Of a stretch of DNA of 64,000 nt, positions 49,325 through 60,837 are shown piece by piece; the first letter of the stretch is position 1; each line of letters opens with the position of its first letter. A program made the translations under genes and the position numbers. The stretch spans positions 62,001 to 126,000 of the forward strand of contig SAXG01000073.1 of NCBI GenBank assembly GCA_012932865.1, written 5' to 3'. The notes beneath the pieces were generated by a model that worked only from the letters and a program-made list of their open reading frames with translations, was not told the origin of the DNA and searched no databases. The DNA comes from Amylostereum areolatum. Its lineage: Eukaryota > Basidiomycota > Agaricomycetes > Russulales > Stereaceae.

Positions 49325-50263
49325 GCAAGCGCGGGCTCTGAATGTGACAGCATGCCTTCTGTGTAGTGCTCATGCCCGATAGCCCGGCCACATGGAATAT
49401 ATTACAAGACGCATATCTCCAGTGGGGTGGACCCAGAGATCGTTGACAATAGAACAGCGGCAGAGTGCTGTGCGTTAAGAAACATGGATGCGTCGTTGTT
49501 GAAGGTGTAGCTGGACCTTACATTGAAGGGATGCATGCTCCGTACGCATAACCAACCAAATGCCTCTCAATTCGTTCCGTACGGTATAGAAGTTCGTGCG
49601 GTGGCGGCGGCAGCGGCACGTCGTGGGATACCATGCGTATACTCTGTAATCTGTGATCAGCAAAGTTCAAACAGACAAGCTGTGGGTTGCGGTACGCGCG
49701 CGGTGGGCGGGGAGTATCAGATTGAAACTGGACTGCAATTCATGATTGAAGATGGCAGATTGGACACGAGTGAGAGCGAATGTGAGAAGAAAGGGAAATG
49801 CACCGTGCTCGGCGCTCAGCGCTCAGCTCTCGGTTATAAGCTTCGAGCCTCGACCATTCCGATTTATTTCCGCATACTTACACGTGGTCCGGCGCTGATG
49901 AAATCGTGAGAGACGGTAGACCTTCCGGAGAAAATGTTCGACGCTGAGTAGTCGCTGAGCTGGCGTCCTAGAGTTCGACACTGCATCTCAGACAAAGCGG
50001 TGCCGATTTCCGGTTTATCGTTGTTGTGAATTGGTAGATCCTTTTCGATAGCTGGGTTATCGTGATTTACAGCCTTACCTACACAACTCCCACATCCTGG
50101 CGGGGCAGCATGAACGAGGGAAGGCCCATCGATGTACTTTCGTGCAAAAAGCTGGATCCATCATGTGGGCCAGGCATAAATACCGATACATACGTATACA
50201 TCCCATCCCCATCGCTTCGTCAAGATCACACTGTACCTGTCAAGTTTTCACTTTGTTCTCTCT
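49325..50263. other. No gene recognised
   Basis: 3' flank of CFEM gene 2. GCATAAATA at about 50174-50182 could serve the gene that starts at 50264. Confidence 0.4.
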
Positions 50264-50785
50264 TTGCCATCCAGCTCGATGAAGGCCGTAGCCGTGTTCT
50301 TTCGTCGAGTTCTGCCACTGACGTGCCAGCGGGCCGACACCAGCACCATCCTTCCCCTCCACGACCGCGCGGTCCCTCGATCAGCAGATGTTTGGCACAC
50401 AAACGCGCACGACGAAGGACCCTCTTCAAACGCTGAGCATTCATTCGACACGCCCACACATATACAACCGCCGAATCTGGAGGAAGCCACTATATACCGC
50501 CAAGGCATTTCCTCCGAGTTGTTCAGGTCCCAAACGCGCCAGGTCGCTCTCGAGACGGCGCAGGTGACAGTTCCACACGCCGCAGAGCTCGTCGTTGACA
50601 TCCTCCGCAAAATCGTGGGATTGTTCACGCACGCAGATCGCATTTGCAGAATATTCACCATCCTCGCGTGCGTTGCGTTTGCGCTGGGCGTCGGAGTGTC
50701 CCTGGTGGTAGTCATCGTGTGGGCTTACGAGAGCATCAGGTGCGGGAAGCGGGAGTCGACGACGAGAACGCCAATATCGATGTAA
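50264..50785 (+). CDS. Small single-TM protein, family unknown
   Basis: An uninterrupted frame of 173 aa. It starts MPSSSMKAVAVFFRR, with a second possible start at the next Met. The middle is polar, then helical: LEEATIYRQGISSELFRSQT and ETAQVTVPHAAELVVDILRK. One strong membrane helix follows near the C-terminus, ILACVAFALGVGVSLVVVIV, with a short basic tail. This is the layout of a tail-anchored or type II protein. I do not recognise a family. The coding-like composition and the TATA-like site upstream support it, but no intron confirms the strand. Confidence 0.5.
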   Translation: MPSSSMKAVAVFFRRVLPLTCQRADTSTILPLHDRAVPRSADVWHTNAHDEGPSSNAEHSFDTPTHIQPPNLEEATIYRQGISSELFRSQTRQVALETAQVTVPHAAELVVDILRKIVGLFTHADRICRIFTILACVAFALGVGVSLVVVIVWAYESIRCGKRESTTRTPISM

Positions 50786-51909
50786 ACTGACGAGTTTCAC
50801 AGAAACGGTGGGACATGAAGCTTTGGTCTGGGGCCCTTCGCAGCGCACTCCCAGGATGGCGGTGTCGGAACGGGGTAGGCGGTGGGGGCGCATGGCAGAA
50901 ATGACGATGGCAGTGGGCGCGGTGGACACGGGCGCCAGTTTTTTTCGGATTGGAACAGCATCCACTGGATAGACGAACAGGGGGAAAGGATTGCTTTTGG
51001 TTTCATCTTTCAGTGGGCATGAGATAGCCGGACGCATTCTGGAATCAGCGCCTTACAGCCAACGCACAGCAAGATATAGTGCATGAGGCGTACCTGCAGT
51101 GTATGCGAGGGGAAATGGCCCCGAGACATGGAAGGTCATCGGATGCAGAACAGCATCGCTAGCTAGTACACGAGTTCTGTGGGTTCCCAGCGCCAACGAC
51201 GGAGTACATGCACGCGCCGATCCGTTCGCCCCGTGGGCGATAACAAGGTGAGCAGACATTCTTGGGGAGTAAGAATTTTTCTCCGCAGCTCAGAGATGAT
51301 ATCCCTGCTGACGGGCATCATTGTCCACGAGGTGTAATGAAAGGCAGATAGAAAGCAAGGTTCAGACGTACCTTAGGTATTCGTCTACGACTCGAGATAA
51401 ACTACCTTCAGCGTGTGTTATTGGGGAGCAACGACGCGTGCGATGACTGAGCGCTGACCTCGCCCATAGGTGCGCATAGAACTAGGAGATGAGGGGGAAG
51501 TGAAGGAAGAGAAGAGGAATGCCACAAGTCATGATATACTGGCGTAGAGAGTCGGGACCGTTTCAGACGGAATCACGACGGAACTCATCGCTCTTCAGGG
51601 ATTCTGGATTTGGACGTGATTTCATTCCGAAATTTGATCGCGGTGCTGGAGGGGCTAGAAAGAATGTATACGGACCTGAGAGAGATGGCGACGGGTACCA
51701 GTACAGGGAGCTGGAGGTTCGTCGACTCGTCGGACTCGTTGGAACTTGGCGCGTTGGCTTTTTGGGGGATACCGGCCGGCTTCCGCCGGGGCCCGGAAAG
51801 CCGGGACTCTGAACAACTCCTCTGAAGTTGAACAACTCTCTTTTTGAAGTTCTTCCCGACCGTCTCGTCGTCTAAGTCTCATATCCACACCCTCCCTTGC
51901 GCCTTGGAT
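50786..51909. other. No gene recognised
   Basis: Overlapping short frames on both strands without motifs. It borders the 622-bp element. Confidence 0.4.
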
Positions 51910-52531
51910 AGCTATGTTCAAAGTTGCGGGAGCAGGCAGGAGCGCTCCCAGGAGCACAGGAGCGGGAGCTCCCAAGGTCACAGACGGTCACCGACTGAGT
52001 AAGCGTGACCGTTCGTGACAAAGCGTAACCACACGCGGGTCGCGTCCGAGTCGCGTCGCCGCCTTCTCGAATCTCGACACCCTCACCGTTCTCCCTCGGA
52101 GTCCCTCTCGCAGGCTTGTCTCCCGACACCGTGCCATCACGGCGAAGCCTAAAAAGCGCAAAGAGGTCGTGGTTTGCGGATGCAATCGAGGATAGCGGTA
52201 TCAACGAGGAGAGAGCTTTGAAATCATCAATGTTGTCGAGATCACGAATGATTTTAAAGAGGAGGTATGCCTGAATGAGGCTCGAGTGGCTGTTTCCGGT
52301 AGCGGTGGGCATCATAGATGGACGGTAGAGGGCTGGGATATGTAACAAGAGCTAAGGACACCGTAGTACCGTACGAACCCCGGCGTGTCGACACGACTGG
52401 GGAAGATTATGTAAGTCACGCTGCTTGACAGGCGTGACAGGCGTGAGGAGTTCCTGGGGTGCTCCCAGGGTGCTCCCGCTCCTGTGCTCCCGGGAGCGCT
52501 CCTGCCTGCTCCCGCAACTTTGAACATAGCT
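51910..52531. mobile_element. Non-autonomous element with 60-bp terminal inverted repeats, 622 bp
   Basis: The left end AGCTATGTTCAAAGTTGCGG equals the reverse complement of the right end. The match runs for about 60 bp with a single A/G difference (the CTCCCAGG versus CTCCCGGG site). Inside the TIRs are short GTGAC / GTCAC words on both sides. GAT flanks both ends, a possible 3-bp target duplication. No protein is encoded. Near-identical arms suggest a recent insertion. The superfamily is not decided. Confidence 0.85.
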
Positions 52532-53049
52532 GATCTTGAACCAAAACACCCCCGTCTCGAACTTGGATTATCCTAAAAGCTCATCCAGAAATATCCTCAT
52601 GGTACAGACGTGCATCCGTGTTCACACGTCATCTGCAAAACGACAGTGGTCTCGTAGGCCAGACATGGTACTCCATACTACATTTCTTTCGAAGAGTTAT
52701 ACGTACTTACAATCACGATATGCCGCCAGGTGAACTCTGCATTGGTTCAGCTGGTCTAGTATGGCTATTCACGCTAGAAACGCTGCGGTTTGCGAACCCG
52801 GCAGACAGAAACATGGGCACGTTGCTGGGTGCGGGATAGGATAGATGTCTTTCACGCCCTCATAAGTACGTATGTTCGAAAATATGAAGGCGTCGCATCC
52901 TAACCTCAGTCAAAAAGCGCAATAACTCACCGGGAAACTCCACCTTAACGACGGCGACCACTGTTTCGTCATGGATTCCGCCATCGCTCAAACCGCATTT
53001 ACGGGCGGCCTCGGCCTATGTCTACAACTATCTCGAATGCCGCCATCGC
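52532..53049. other. No gene recognised
   Basis: Short frames only. Confidence 0.4.
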
Positions 53050-53600
53050 CTACCGGCGCAAACGCCCCCAGAAAAACTGGCGCAAACACCCAGCTCTTCA
53101 ACGCGGAAGCTCGACGCTCTTCTATGCCCTTGGAGCGAGCTTCGTCGAGTTCAAGCCCAGATATCGTCGACTCGCGCTGGCGATGCGAGGAGCGCGGACG
53201 GCGGATGAGGAGTGGTTATTGGAGGACGTTGATGTACAAGGAGCTTTCGTGGTGATACGACTTGCTCCATCGTGTCGAGCATGAACACGGCGAACCGCGT
53301 GTACGCCCCCGCGGTCCAGCACATCTAGGTATGTTCACTATTTCCGTACCTAAACCTTCCCGACCTCTCCTCTTCATCCCCCCCCCGCCCCCTTTCCGTT
53401 CCGCTTATCCTCGGTCTCAACACCTGCTACGCACTGTTTTTGGCCAGCGCACTAACCCTAACCCCAATGCAGTAGACATCCGTCGCAAGAGCCGCGTCGT
53501 TTTTGCACTTCACCCAGACACAAACTCAATGATTTCGTTAGGTTTGAGCCATTCACTCCTTGCACATGACGGAACCGTAGGGAGAAGATACTCTCTGTGT
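53050..53600 (+). other. Partial convergent module behind DUF6535 copy E
   Basis: It holds GTCCAGCACATCTAG|GTATGT (about 53314-53335), a C/T-rich stretch and TGGCCAGCGCACTAACCCTA before an AG (53442-53474), in the same order as the modules behind A, B and D. The rest cannot be aligned by eye. It lies convergent to copy E, whose stop is at 53626. Confidence 0.35.
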
Positions 53601-53625
53601 ACGTTTACGCACCACCATGCGTCGC

Positions 53626-56203
53626 TTAGGTGTGTTCGTCTGTGAAAGGTACCACAACAACTTCGTGTAGGACCTCCCCTCCATCCTGCATAAAACACGC
53701 TTCTTTGTCGTTCCCGTCTATTCCAGTGCGTGTCAGTATAGTCCACGACAACTATCCTTCAAAACCTCACCTTCTACACCAGCCGGAACATGTTCTCCTT
53801 CTCCTTCTGCGACCTTTACGGATGTGTGGGATCCCTTCGAAGCACCATCGCCGGAGCAGATCGTATGTTTGCTGGTTCTGTTTCCTTCGAGAAATTGCGT
53901 ATTCACGCCAGGGTTTTCGTCAGGGTACTCCGCTCTCGGGAGTGTGAGAGGCGTCGACGACGTGCATACGTCCAGGACGCCATGTGCGCCCTCGAGGTAT
54001 TCCATTTCGGAGGGCGTGGGGTCCGGAAGAGGGGTTTCGCTTGCGAGGGAGGTCCCGACATGGGAGAAAACGTACCACGCGATGCCCCGCAGGTCCTCGA
54101 AGAACTTGGCCGGGAGCAGGTCCACTCCCTTATCGCCACCGTGGATATGAGAACCTTGATCTCGCACGATCTCGCGCCAGAGGTATAGGAATTCATCCAC
54201 GCCGTGCTGCCACAGGCTATGCTCACCACCGTATTGCTCGCTTATCGCGAATTTGAAAGAGCTGAAAAGCATTTCCATCGTCTGACAGACGAGATCCGAA
54301 CTTTCGTACGAGAAGCGACCGGAACGACGGGCGATGCTCCATATTTTGGTGGCGTAGCAATTAATGTTATTTAGGGTCCCTCCCTGCAGCATCGCCGCCT
54401 TCGCGTCAATGCTGTTACCCATAAAAACCGCAGAAGGGGGCTCTTGGCTTACGAACCTCTCTCGGGGGCCTGGGTCCACAAGGTCGAAAGGGTGCCCCAT
54501 AGGATAGCCCCATTCACAGCTGATGTGCGTCAGGGGGCGCACGACGTAGGAGTCGCCAGCAGGCGCAGAGTCGATCTCAAGACATGCGCCCTTGTTAAGC
54601 CTGATCGCGCGCATCGTGGAACGCCTCAAACGGGCGAGCGCACACGCGGTGGGCAGCGCGATGGCGGGATCTGTAAAACTGAAATCGGAAATCTCTGTAG
54701 CTTGTTCTAGTATCTCAAATAGATTATCGGTGATTCGACACTCGCCGTCGATGTCGTGCAGGCTGCGAAGGATCCTTTGCGACGCCATGGTGTGGACGAG
54801 CACACTCTCCAATGCGCTCAAGACAGCTTGTATGCGACGAATTGTCTTCGTCGCCCCGCGCTCCGAACACTGGCCAGGACCAGAGTACAGTGGATTGCAC
54901 TTCCAAATAAACATGTACATATAGTCCATGAGCGACCGGTGTTTGATCAGGTAAAACACCATATCTGGTGCATGTTCGCCGACAAAATCACTGGCAAGAA
55001 ACCCCGGCATTCCTGCTAAGAATTCTTCAATCTCCTGCACCTCATCTAGCACCTTGAGGGTGACATGTAGCGCATACTCTACGCCATCCTGGGTCGGGAT
55101 ACGCGCCAATCCTTCAAGGACGTGTTTTCGCGTGCGGTATACGGAAGACGCGATCTCCGGGAGAGATGATTTGCGTTCAAAAGATGATAAGGCGGTTCGA
55201 GAACGACAATGCCAGCTAAGGACACGCGCTCCAACCAGTTGCGCTATTGAAAGACCTGCCCAAAGAGAAATGTGGAAGGACAGGATGAACACGCGAACGA
55301 GATGCGTGAGAGGTGTGTCGTACGGCGCGGTCGGGAAGAAAAATGGGAGAACGGTCAGGCAGAGGTACGCGAGCCCGCCAGCCGCCATGAACGGGACGAT
55401 TGCGTAGGCAACGCTCGGGTGGACAACCAAGAGAAAATCAACGAGGCCGCTGAGGAAAAGGAAGACAGAAAGGTGGAGGAGGGCGATGATAACCTCGACG
55501 ACATGCTCGATACGGAAACGTTTCATTGCTTTGGAAACGACGAGATGGACGGGACCGCGTCTGTGAGGAGGACCACGCCTGCGTGCGGCACGGAGATAGC
55601 GTCGGCACCACTGTTGCACAAGAGTCGACGCGAGCGCGACGTATACGCTGAGAAAGAGGCTGATGAACCACAGTGCGTTGATGCGGACAGAGGCGGTGGG
55701 CACATGGAAGGGGGAGATAGGAGAGGGCGGCGCTTGAGTGCCATTTGAAAGTGCCGAAACTTGGTGAGATATCCCGGAGAGGAGAACGGCAGTGTTGTCG
55801 CCAGAGTCTGGGTTGAGCGTTTTGTAGAACTCGATGATGAACGCGGAGACGGTCGCGGCAAAAAAGGCCCGTCTGCTCTGCAAGTCAGCAAGGACGACCC
55901 GTGCTCCGTGGCGTTGAGATAAGTTACGCACGAAGATGAGTATTCCATCCGTATCCCCCTTCATATTTTCCGTCATCTCCGTATCATTCTTGTCCGCGTC
56001 GGCGAGATATAAGGCCCAAAACCCGTCCGCGGGGTCATTGTAGGCTTTTTCTGTTTGAAAACGGGTGAAGGGGGGTGTAGATGGTAAGTAAATCGCCTCA
56101 CCTTGGGCTCCGTCCGAGTGACGACCAATGCCTGAAGAAAAAAGTCTCAATTATATGCGTTTTTGGAGCTAAACATCGCGGGAAAAATACACCTGCGTTC
56201 ATA
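53626..56203 (-). CDS. DUF6535 membrane protein, copy E
   Basis: Five exons, 56203-56194, 56131-56102, 56050-55932, 55877-53771 and 53717-53626, giving 785 aa. The first exon is again 10 nt (ATGAACGCAG). The hallmark reads DPADGFWALYLADADKNDT and MKGDTDGILIF. Membrane segments are FFAATVSAFIIEFYKTLNPD, LWFISLFLSVYVALASTLVQ, VEVIIALLHLSVFLFLSGLV and AYLCLTVLPFFFPTAPYDTP. LDEVQEIEEFLAGMPGF replaces the family FFAGLPGF segment. The central region is diverged from A, B and D (for example SCEWGYPMGHPFDLVDPG). The last exon gives GGEVLHEVVVVPFTDEHT. This splice restores the conserved C-terminal motif, which simple reading-through to 53733 would lose. It appears intact. Confidence 0.85.
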
Positions 56204-58495
56204 ATTCTGTAAGAGTGCTTCAAGAGTGCTTTGTGGAACGTGCACACAGCAGCAGATGGGGGTTGGGAACAAGAGGAAGGGCGCTCAGGATTGGCCGCCA
56301 CGTTGAGGCTGTGCTACGATCCAGTGAGTAGCGACGGCGTCGTCATTTTGCTCCTCTCTATCTATCTTGCCTCTTTCTTCAACAACTCCCTATCCCCCTC
56401 CTTCACAGAAAGCCGTTTCTATCTCGTCACCTTGACCTCTCAAATTTATACTTCCTATGAGTCGGTAAGGCCTTACCTCAACACGACGACGCCTTGTTTG
56501 ACAGGCGCGCCTTTCATCTGTCGGCCGCCCCTCTATCGAGTCTTCGTGGCGTTTGGAAATAACGTGAACTACGCACGATGTAAGACTGGCGGGGAGTCTC
56601 CTAGCGCGAGATGACGAGCTGCCGGGGCTGTTCAGGTGAAGGGCTTTGACGATGACGGACTCGGATCCGCTTCGAAGAACGTGCACCCGGGATCATGGGC
56701 ATTGTTGGGTGCACTACTTTTAGTGAGGACGTGCCCATTCTCTCTGAGGTACGTTTTGTCGAAAATGCATGCATGTGATGGCAACCCTGACCCGTACATC
56801 TCCCTCACTTTCCTCCTTTTAAGTTCTGCATTGCCCTGGTCCCCTTCATCGTCCTCGCACGCCATCAACATGTCCTACGTTACTGCAATCTCGCTCTCCT
56901 CCCTGACACGCGATCAATGCGCATACATCCACTGTTCTCGTCGCTCGACGCGCCACCCAGGGGAACCGCCGCAAAATCAACAATGTCGTGCTTTGCGTGG
57001 CGTCGTTCTGACGGAAATGCGGGCTCTACGTGCTGTGGTACGTTTTCAGTCTTGAATTGAGCGCGTGATTTTTAATCGTTCGATAGATAGTATACTTACG
57101 CCTACGCCCCCACCAACCCAATTCATTCTCAGCTTCGTCTTCTCGTTCGCGACCGGACGTCACCTCGTCGCCTACTCCCGCGTTGTCCGCAAGACACTTC
57201 AAGGATCAATTCGTGCCGGGTACGCGAACGAATACCGCGCGTTATCTTTCGTGCGAGTTGCCCTGGAGCCCGAACCCACTGTCCGTCACCTCAGCCACTG
57301 GCAACCCTGCGCTCGAAGAATGAGATGCACGAGACGCCCTTCAATGTCCGTCAGCTCGCGCAGGTGGCACCTTCAGTTCTCTCCTGCGCGCTAGGCATTT
57401 CGCGTGGGCGCTGTGTATCGTCCGCGCACGTTCGGTGGTCATCAATCTTTTTCAACCAAAAACCTGCTCGATCGCGTTAACCAAACACTGTATATCACAC
57501 CCCCTTATAAAAAGTGCAGCTATCAGTGCGAAAGTACCCCCGCCACTGATCAGTAATATCTTGATCATAGACACCGCACGACTTCGTCAGTAGAACTGGA
57601 ACTGGATTGAAGGCCAACCATGACGAGACGAACGACTCACGTGGTCTGAAGGTCCCGAGCCACCGCGACGTGAAATTATTTTGCGGAAAGTTGTTCACCT
57701 CCTTCGCCGAATCGCCCCCTCCGATGGATATCAGTTCAGGTAGGTCGAATGCGGTGCCCTGGCTCGTTACTCCGACCACTATCGCCTTATACGCGCGAAG
57801 ACACTCTCGCACGGCCCATCCCTGGAGAGAAGGCACCGCCTGCTGCCTCGTGGCCAGCACTCGACGAGAGTAAGCCCACTGAAGCCCCGGGCCTCCGAAT
57901 CGGAACCGCCGTCGGAGCCGGTCCTCTCGTACGGCATCGCGCATCCTGCAGTTCCTTGCGACTCTGTGCGGGAAGAAAGAAGAAAAAAAACATACTGCCG
58001 GTCTTGCCCCCCATCTGGTCTAAATGCAGACCCACGCGACTGTTTCGCTCGCAGTTCGAGGGTGGAACTTGGGTGCGATGGGGCCGGGACCGCGGAAGGA
58101 AGGATAGAGCCTATCGCGCCGCATGTGCGCGCTAGGTTTATTTCACTTCCTTACGTCGAAGATCTAATGTCCCACGCATCCGAGCCGTATGCCCTTCCAG
58201 CGCACAATAGACGGTTCCGCGGGCCATGCATACGTTTTTTCTTCTATTATCCTCTCAACCCTCAACCCGACTCGAACCGCGACCCAGACGCACCTTGGCC
58301 CCGGACAGGCTGACTTCGGCGCGGTCGAGTCCGTCGCTTACCATTTCCTTTTTTAATCTGACAGGTCGACTCACTGCACGCCTCTTGCTCTCCACCTTTC
58401 AACTTCCCCCCACCGAGTCACATCGTTCGCCTCCGACGACCGACCTTGCCCACTCACTGTTCACTTGCCACCCACCCCCCATTCTCGTCTTTACA
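56204..58495. other. No gene recognised with confidence; one candidate minus-strand frame
   Basis: A minus-strand frame at 57944-57495 (149 codons) has protein-like composition, with GGPGLQWAYSRRV, GWAVRECLRAYKAIVVGVTS and FDLPELISIGGGDSAKEV, but no family I recognise. Plus-strand frames at 56231-56614 and 56636-57055 are possible exons without support. Confidence 0.35.
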
Positions 58496-59954
58496 ATGGC
58501 ACCGCCGCCTCCACCTACCCCACACCGCAAACCCACTCTTCCCGAGTGGGTGGCCGACTTTTCTGAATCCCAACCACTTCCCCCGCCTCCGTCTCCCTCC
58601 TCCCGAGATGGCCGCCCCCGCCCCCGCTACTATATCACGACGACCCGGGAGGAGCGCGACGAGATGCGGGCGCGCGCGCGGCGGCCCCCCTCCCGAAAAC
58701 CCGTTCCAAGACGACGATTCGGAGCGGACGGGCGAGGCCTTCTACACCCCGTTCGTTCCTGCAGCGCGCCAGTACCCCCGCGCACCGTCTCTCCACCGCT
58801 TCCTTCGCCGCCCGTCGCCTCTGGCTCTTCAACGCCCGCGTCTCCCATGGCCACTGGCTCTTCGTCCCCCCGGCGGCCCCGTCCCCTCTGGTTCTTCCTC
58901 CCACCCTCATATCGTTGCCCCCACCCGCCCGGTTGCCTTCGGCTCCTCGTCCCGCACGCCTCCGGCCGCCTTGAGCTCTCCCCCCTCTTCCCCCCCAAAG
59001 CCGAAGGCCATGTCCACGGAAATGCGGGCGCGCATGCGCGCGCTTTGCGAGGCCGCGAACCCGCCGCATATGGCCGACACCCCAAAATTTCTCAGCGACG
59101 AGGAGTGGGGGAACTACTTGCGCCTGCGCTGCCCCCTCCCCGCCCGTCCCGCACCTGCTCGTGCCGCGCATGCTCCGGACGAAGCATCACAGCCCGCAGA
59201 TCGTCCTCGACAAGTACGCCTTTCCTTTTTTTTCCCTTTCCGTGGTATAGTCGAGCTGACCACGCGTTGTCGACGTCGTTGCAGGCTGCGGAAAAAGAGG
59301 ACGGTCCAGCAGGAGCGGGAGCGGGCATTGCGCAGGAACTCGAGGCACCCGCTCCGTCAACAGATCACGCTCGAGGATCTGCAACGCGAGAACGAGCCGC
59401 CGGTGCAAGAATCGATGAACGACGACGAGTTCGACCGTTGCGCGGCGTTCTGTGCGTCATTTCTCCCACCATTTTGCGCGTGCCGGTGGCTGATATGCGT
59501 TCATGCAGTCCAAGCACGGACGTCTCGCTCGCCGTCTTCTGTGTTTTCATCTTCCGCGTCGTCTTCTTCGTCCGCATCGTCCTCTTCTTCGGATGAGACG
59601 CTCTCGGACGACGACGATGAAGACGACGACAGCGACGACGAGGAGAAGCCGGTGATGAAATGTGAGTGCGACGTCTTTGCACGAAGGCGCGCTTTCTGAC
59701 AATGCACGCTGTTCTAGTTGTGATCACCCGCAAGGGCGAGCTGGTCCGTGTGCCGGACAGACGATGCAACTTGCACGGTGAGTATCCCTTGCTTCGCTCC
59801 GCCGCACTCGTGGGCTCACACGAGGACCACAGCGATCAAAGAGGAGGACGAGGACGCTGTGAGCGTGGACGAAATGAGTACGTTTCGGGTTCGCCTTGTC
59901 ATCGCGCCCATCGCTCACATTCGAACCCTCCCAGCCGACGACGAGTTCCGATGA
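58496..59954 (+). CDS. Proline-rich acidic protein, unknown family, frame broken at C/G runs
   Basis: The start MAPPPPPTPHRKPTLPEW (58496) reads to REERDEMRARARR. Sensible sequence then jumps to another frame (PPENPFQDDDSERTGEAFYT, later PPHMADTPKFLSDEEWGNYL), and then to a third (VPHLLVPRMLRTKHHSPQIV). Jumps fall at about 58670-58700 and 59130-59145, at GC and C runs with no usable intron. From there the splice chain is clean: QIVLDK|LRKKRTVQQERERAL, DEFDRCAAF|FQARTSRS, an acidic run DDDDEDDDSDDEEKPVMK, FVITRKGELVRVPDRRCNLH, AIKEEDEDAVSVDEM and a final TDDEFR. A nuclear or scaffold-type disordered protein is likely. Either it is a pseudogene or the bases contain homopolymer errors; the intact 3' half favours errors. 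Confidence 0.5.
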
Positions 59955-60837
59955 CTTCCTCAGCTGTGAGTCCCAAATTCATATCGCTCTCATACACCAG
60001 CCAGCTCACGGATCCTCTTTCCGCAGCGGACGAAAATGACGAACAGGACGCGTACGAGTGATTCGCACCTGTGTCGCGGGAGCGCATGTGCGCTCCGATC
60101 CCTGAGATCTGTGCTCTACGACTGCCTGCACCCTCGTGGCTTCGGCCGATGACGGCGACGTGAGGTCTGTATCGATGCCATCCAGTATTCAAGAAAATTC
60201 CCTTTCATTTCCTTCTCTTGCTATGTACTGCCCCTCACGCTATGTACCTCCTCGAACACTTCACCCCGTTTTCAAGTTGTGTCCCGCATGTCCCGTCTTG
60301 TTCCCTCTCATGTATGCTTTTCGTGCTCATATGTTGTTTGTTTTTCTTTTGCTATCGATGTACCTATCTGTCGTGTTTTATACGTGTCTGAGAATCAAAT
60401 GGTTTGTATCGTAGAGCAGGATGGTGAGGTGCGAATGACCACGTGATCATGGTTGAATCGGAGTCTTGGCGCTCGAGTTCTCGACGACGCGTTTGTTTTC
60501 GCTCCTCGACATCTCCCTCGACAAGTTCAACATCTATGTATCGCCCCCGGATCTCCCCTGTCCGGCAACACAAGAATGATCGTCGGAATCGTGCTTGGTA
60601 GTTGGTCGAGGAGTTCAGGGTCGAAGGTTCGATTGGTACCTAGGTAAGCGAAAAGATCTTTATCTCAGTTCATCTCGGGCAATTTTTATGTAAGTTTTAG
60701 ACCCCCACCGTCCCACGATGACCCCGCTAGTCGGCTCAGTAAGTACGCTCGATCCTTTCAACCTCCCTCGCTCCCGACCGTCCCGACCTTCCCGATGCCG
60801 GTCGCATGTCACACCTCCTTCTCTTCCACCAACCACC
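59955..60837. other. Intergenic region with a duplicated promoter motif
   Basis: No gene recognised. It contains TGACCACGTGATCATG at 60436-60451, shared with the paralog downstream. Confidence 0.5.
60436..60451. promoter_or_regulatory. Shared upstream motif TGACCACGTGATCATG, copy 1
   Basis: An exact 16-bp match to 62666-62681. Both are about 390-400 bases before the ATG of a tandem paralog and are followed by similar sequence (GAATyGGAGTC). They contain the E-box core CACGTG. Confidence 0.5.

Noticed and set aside
53733..56150. DUF6535 copy E as a single 805-codon open frame
   Set aside because: Starting at 56150 and reading through would lose the conserved 10-nt first exon and the C-terminal motif. 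The five-exon model recovers both and keeps frame.
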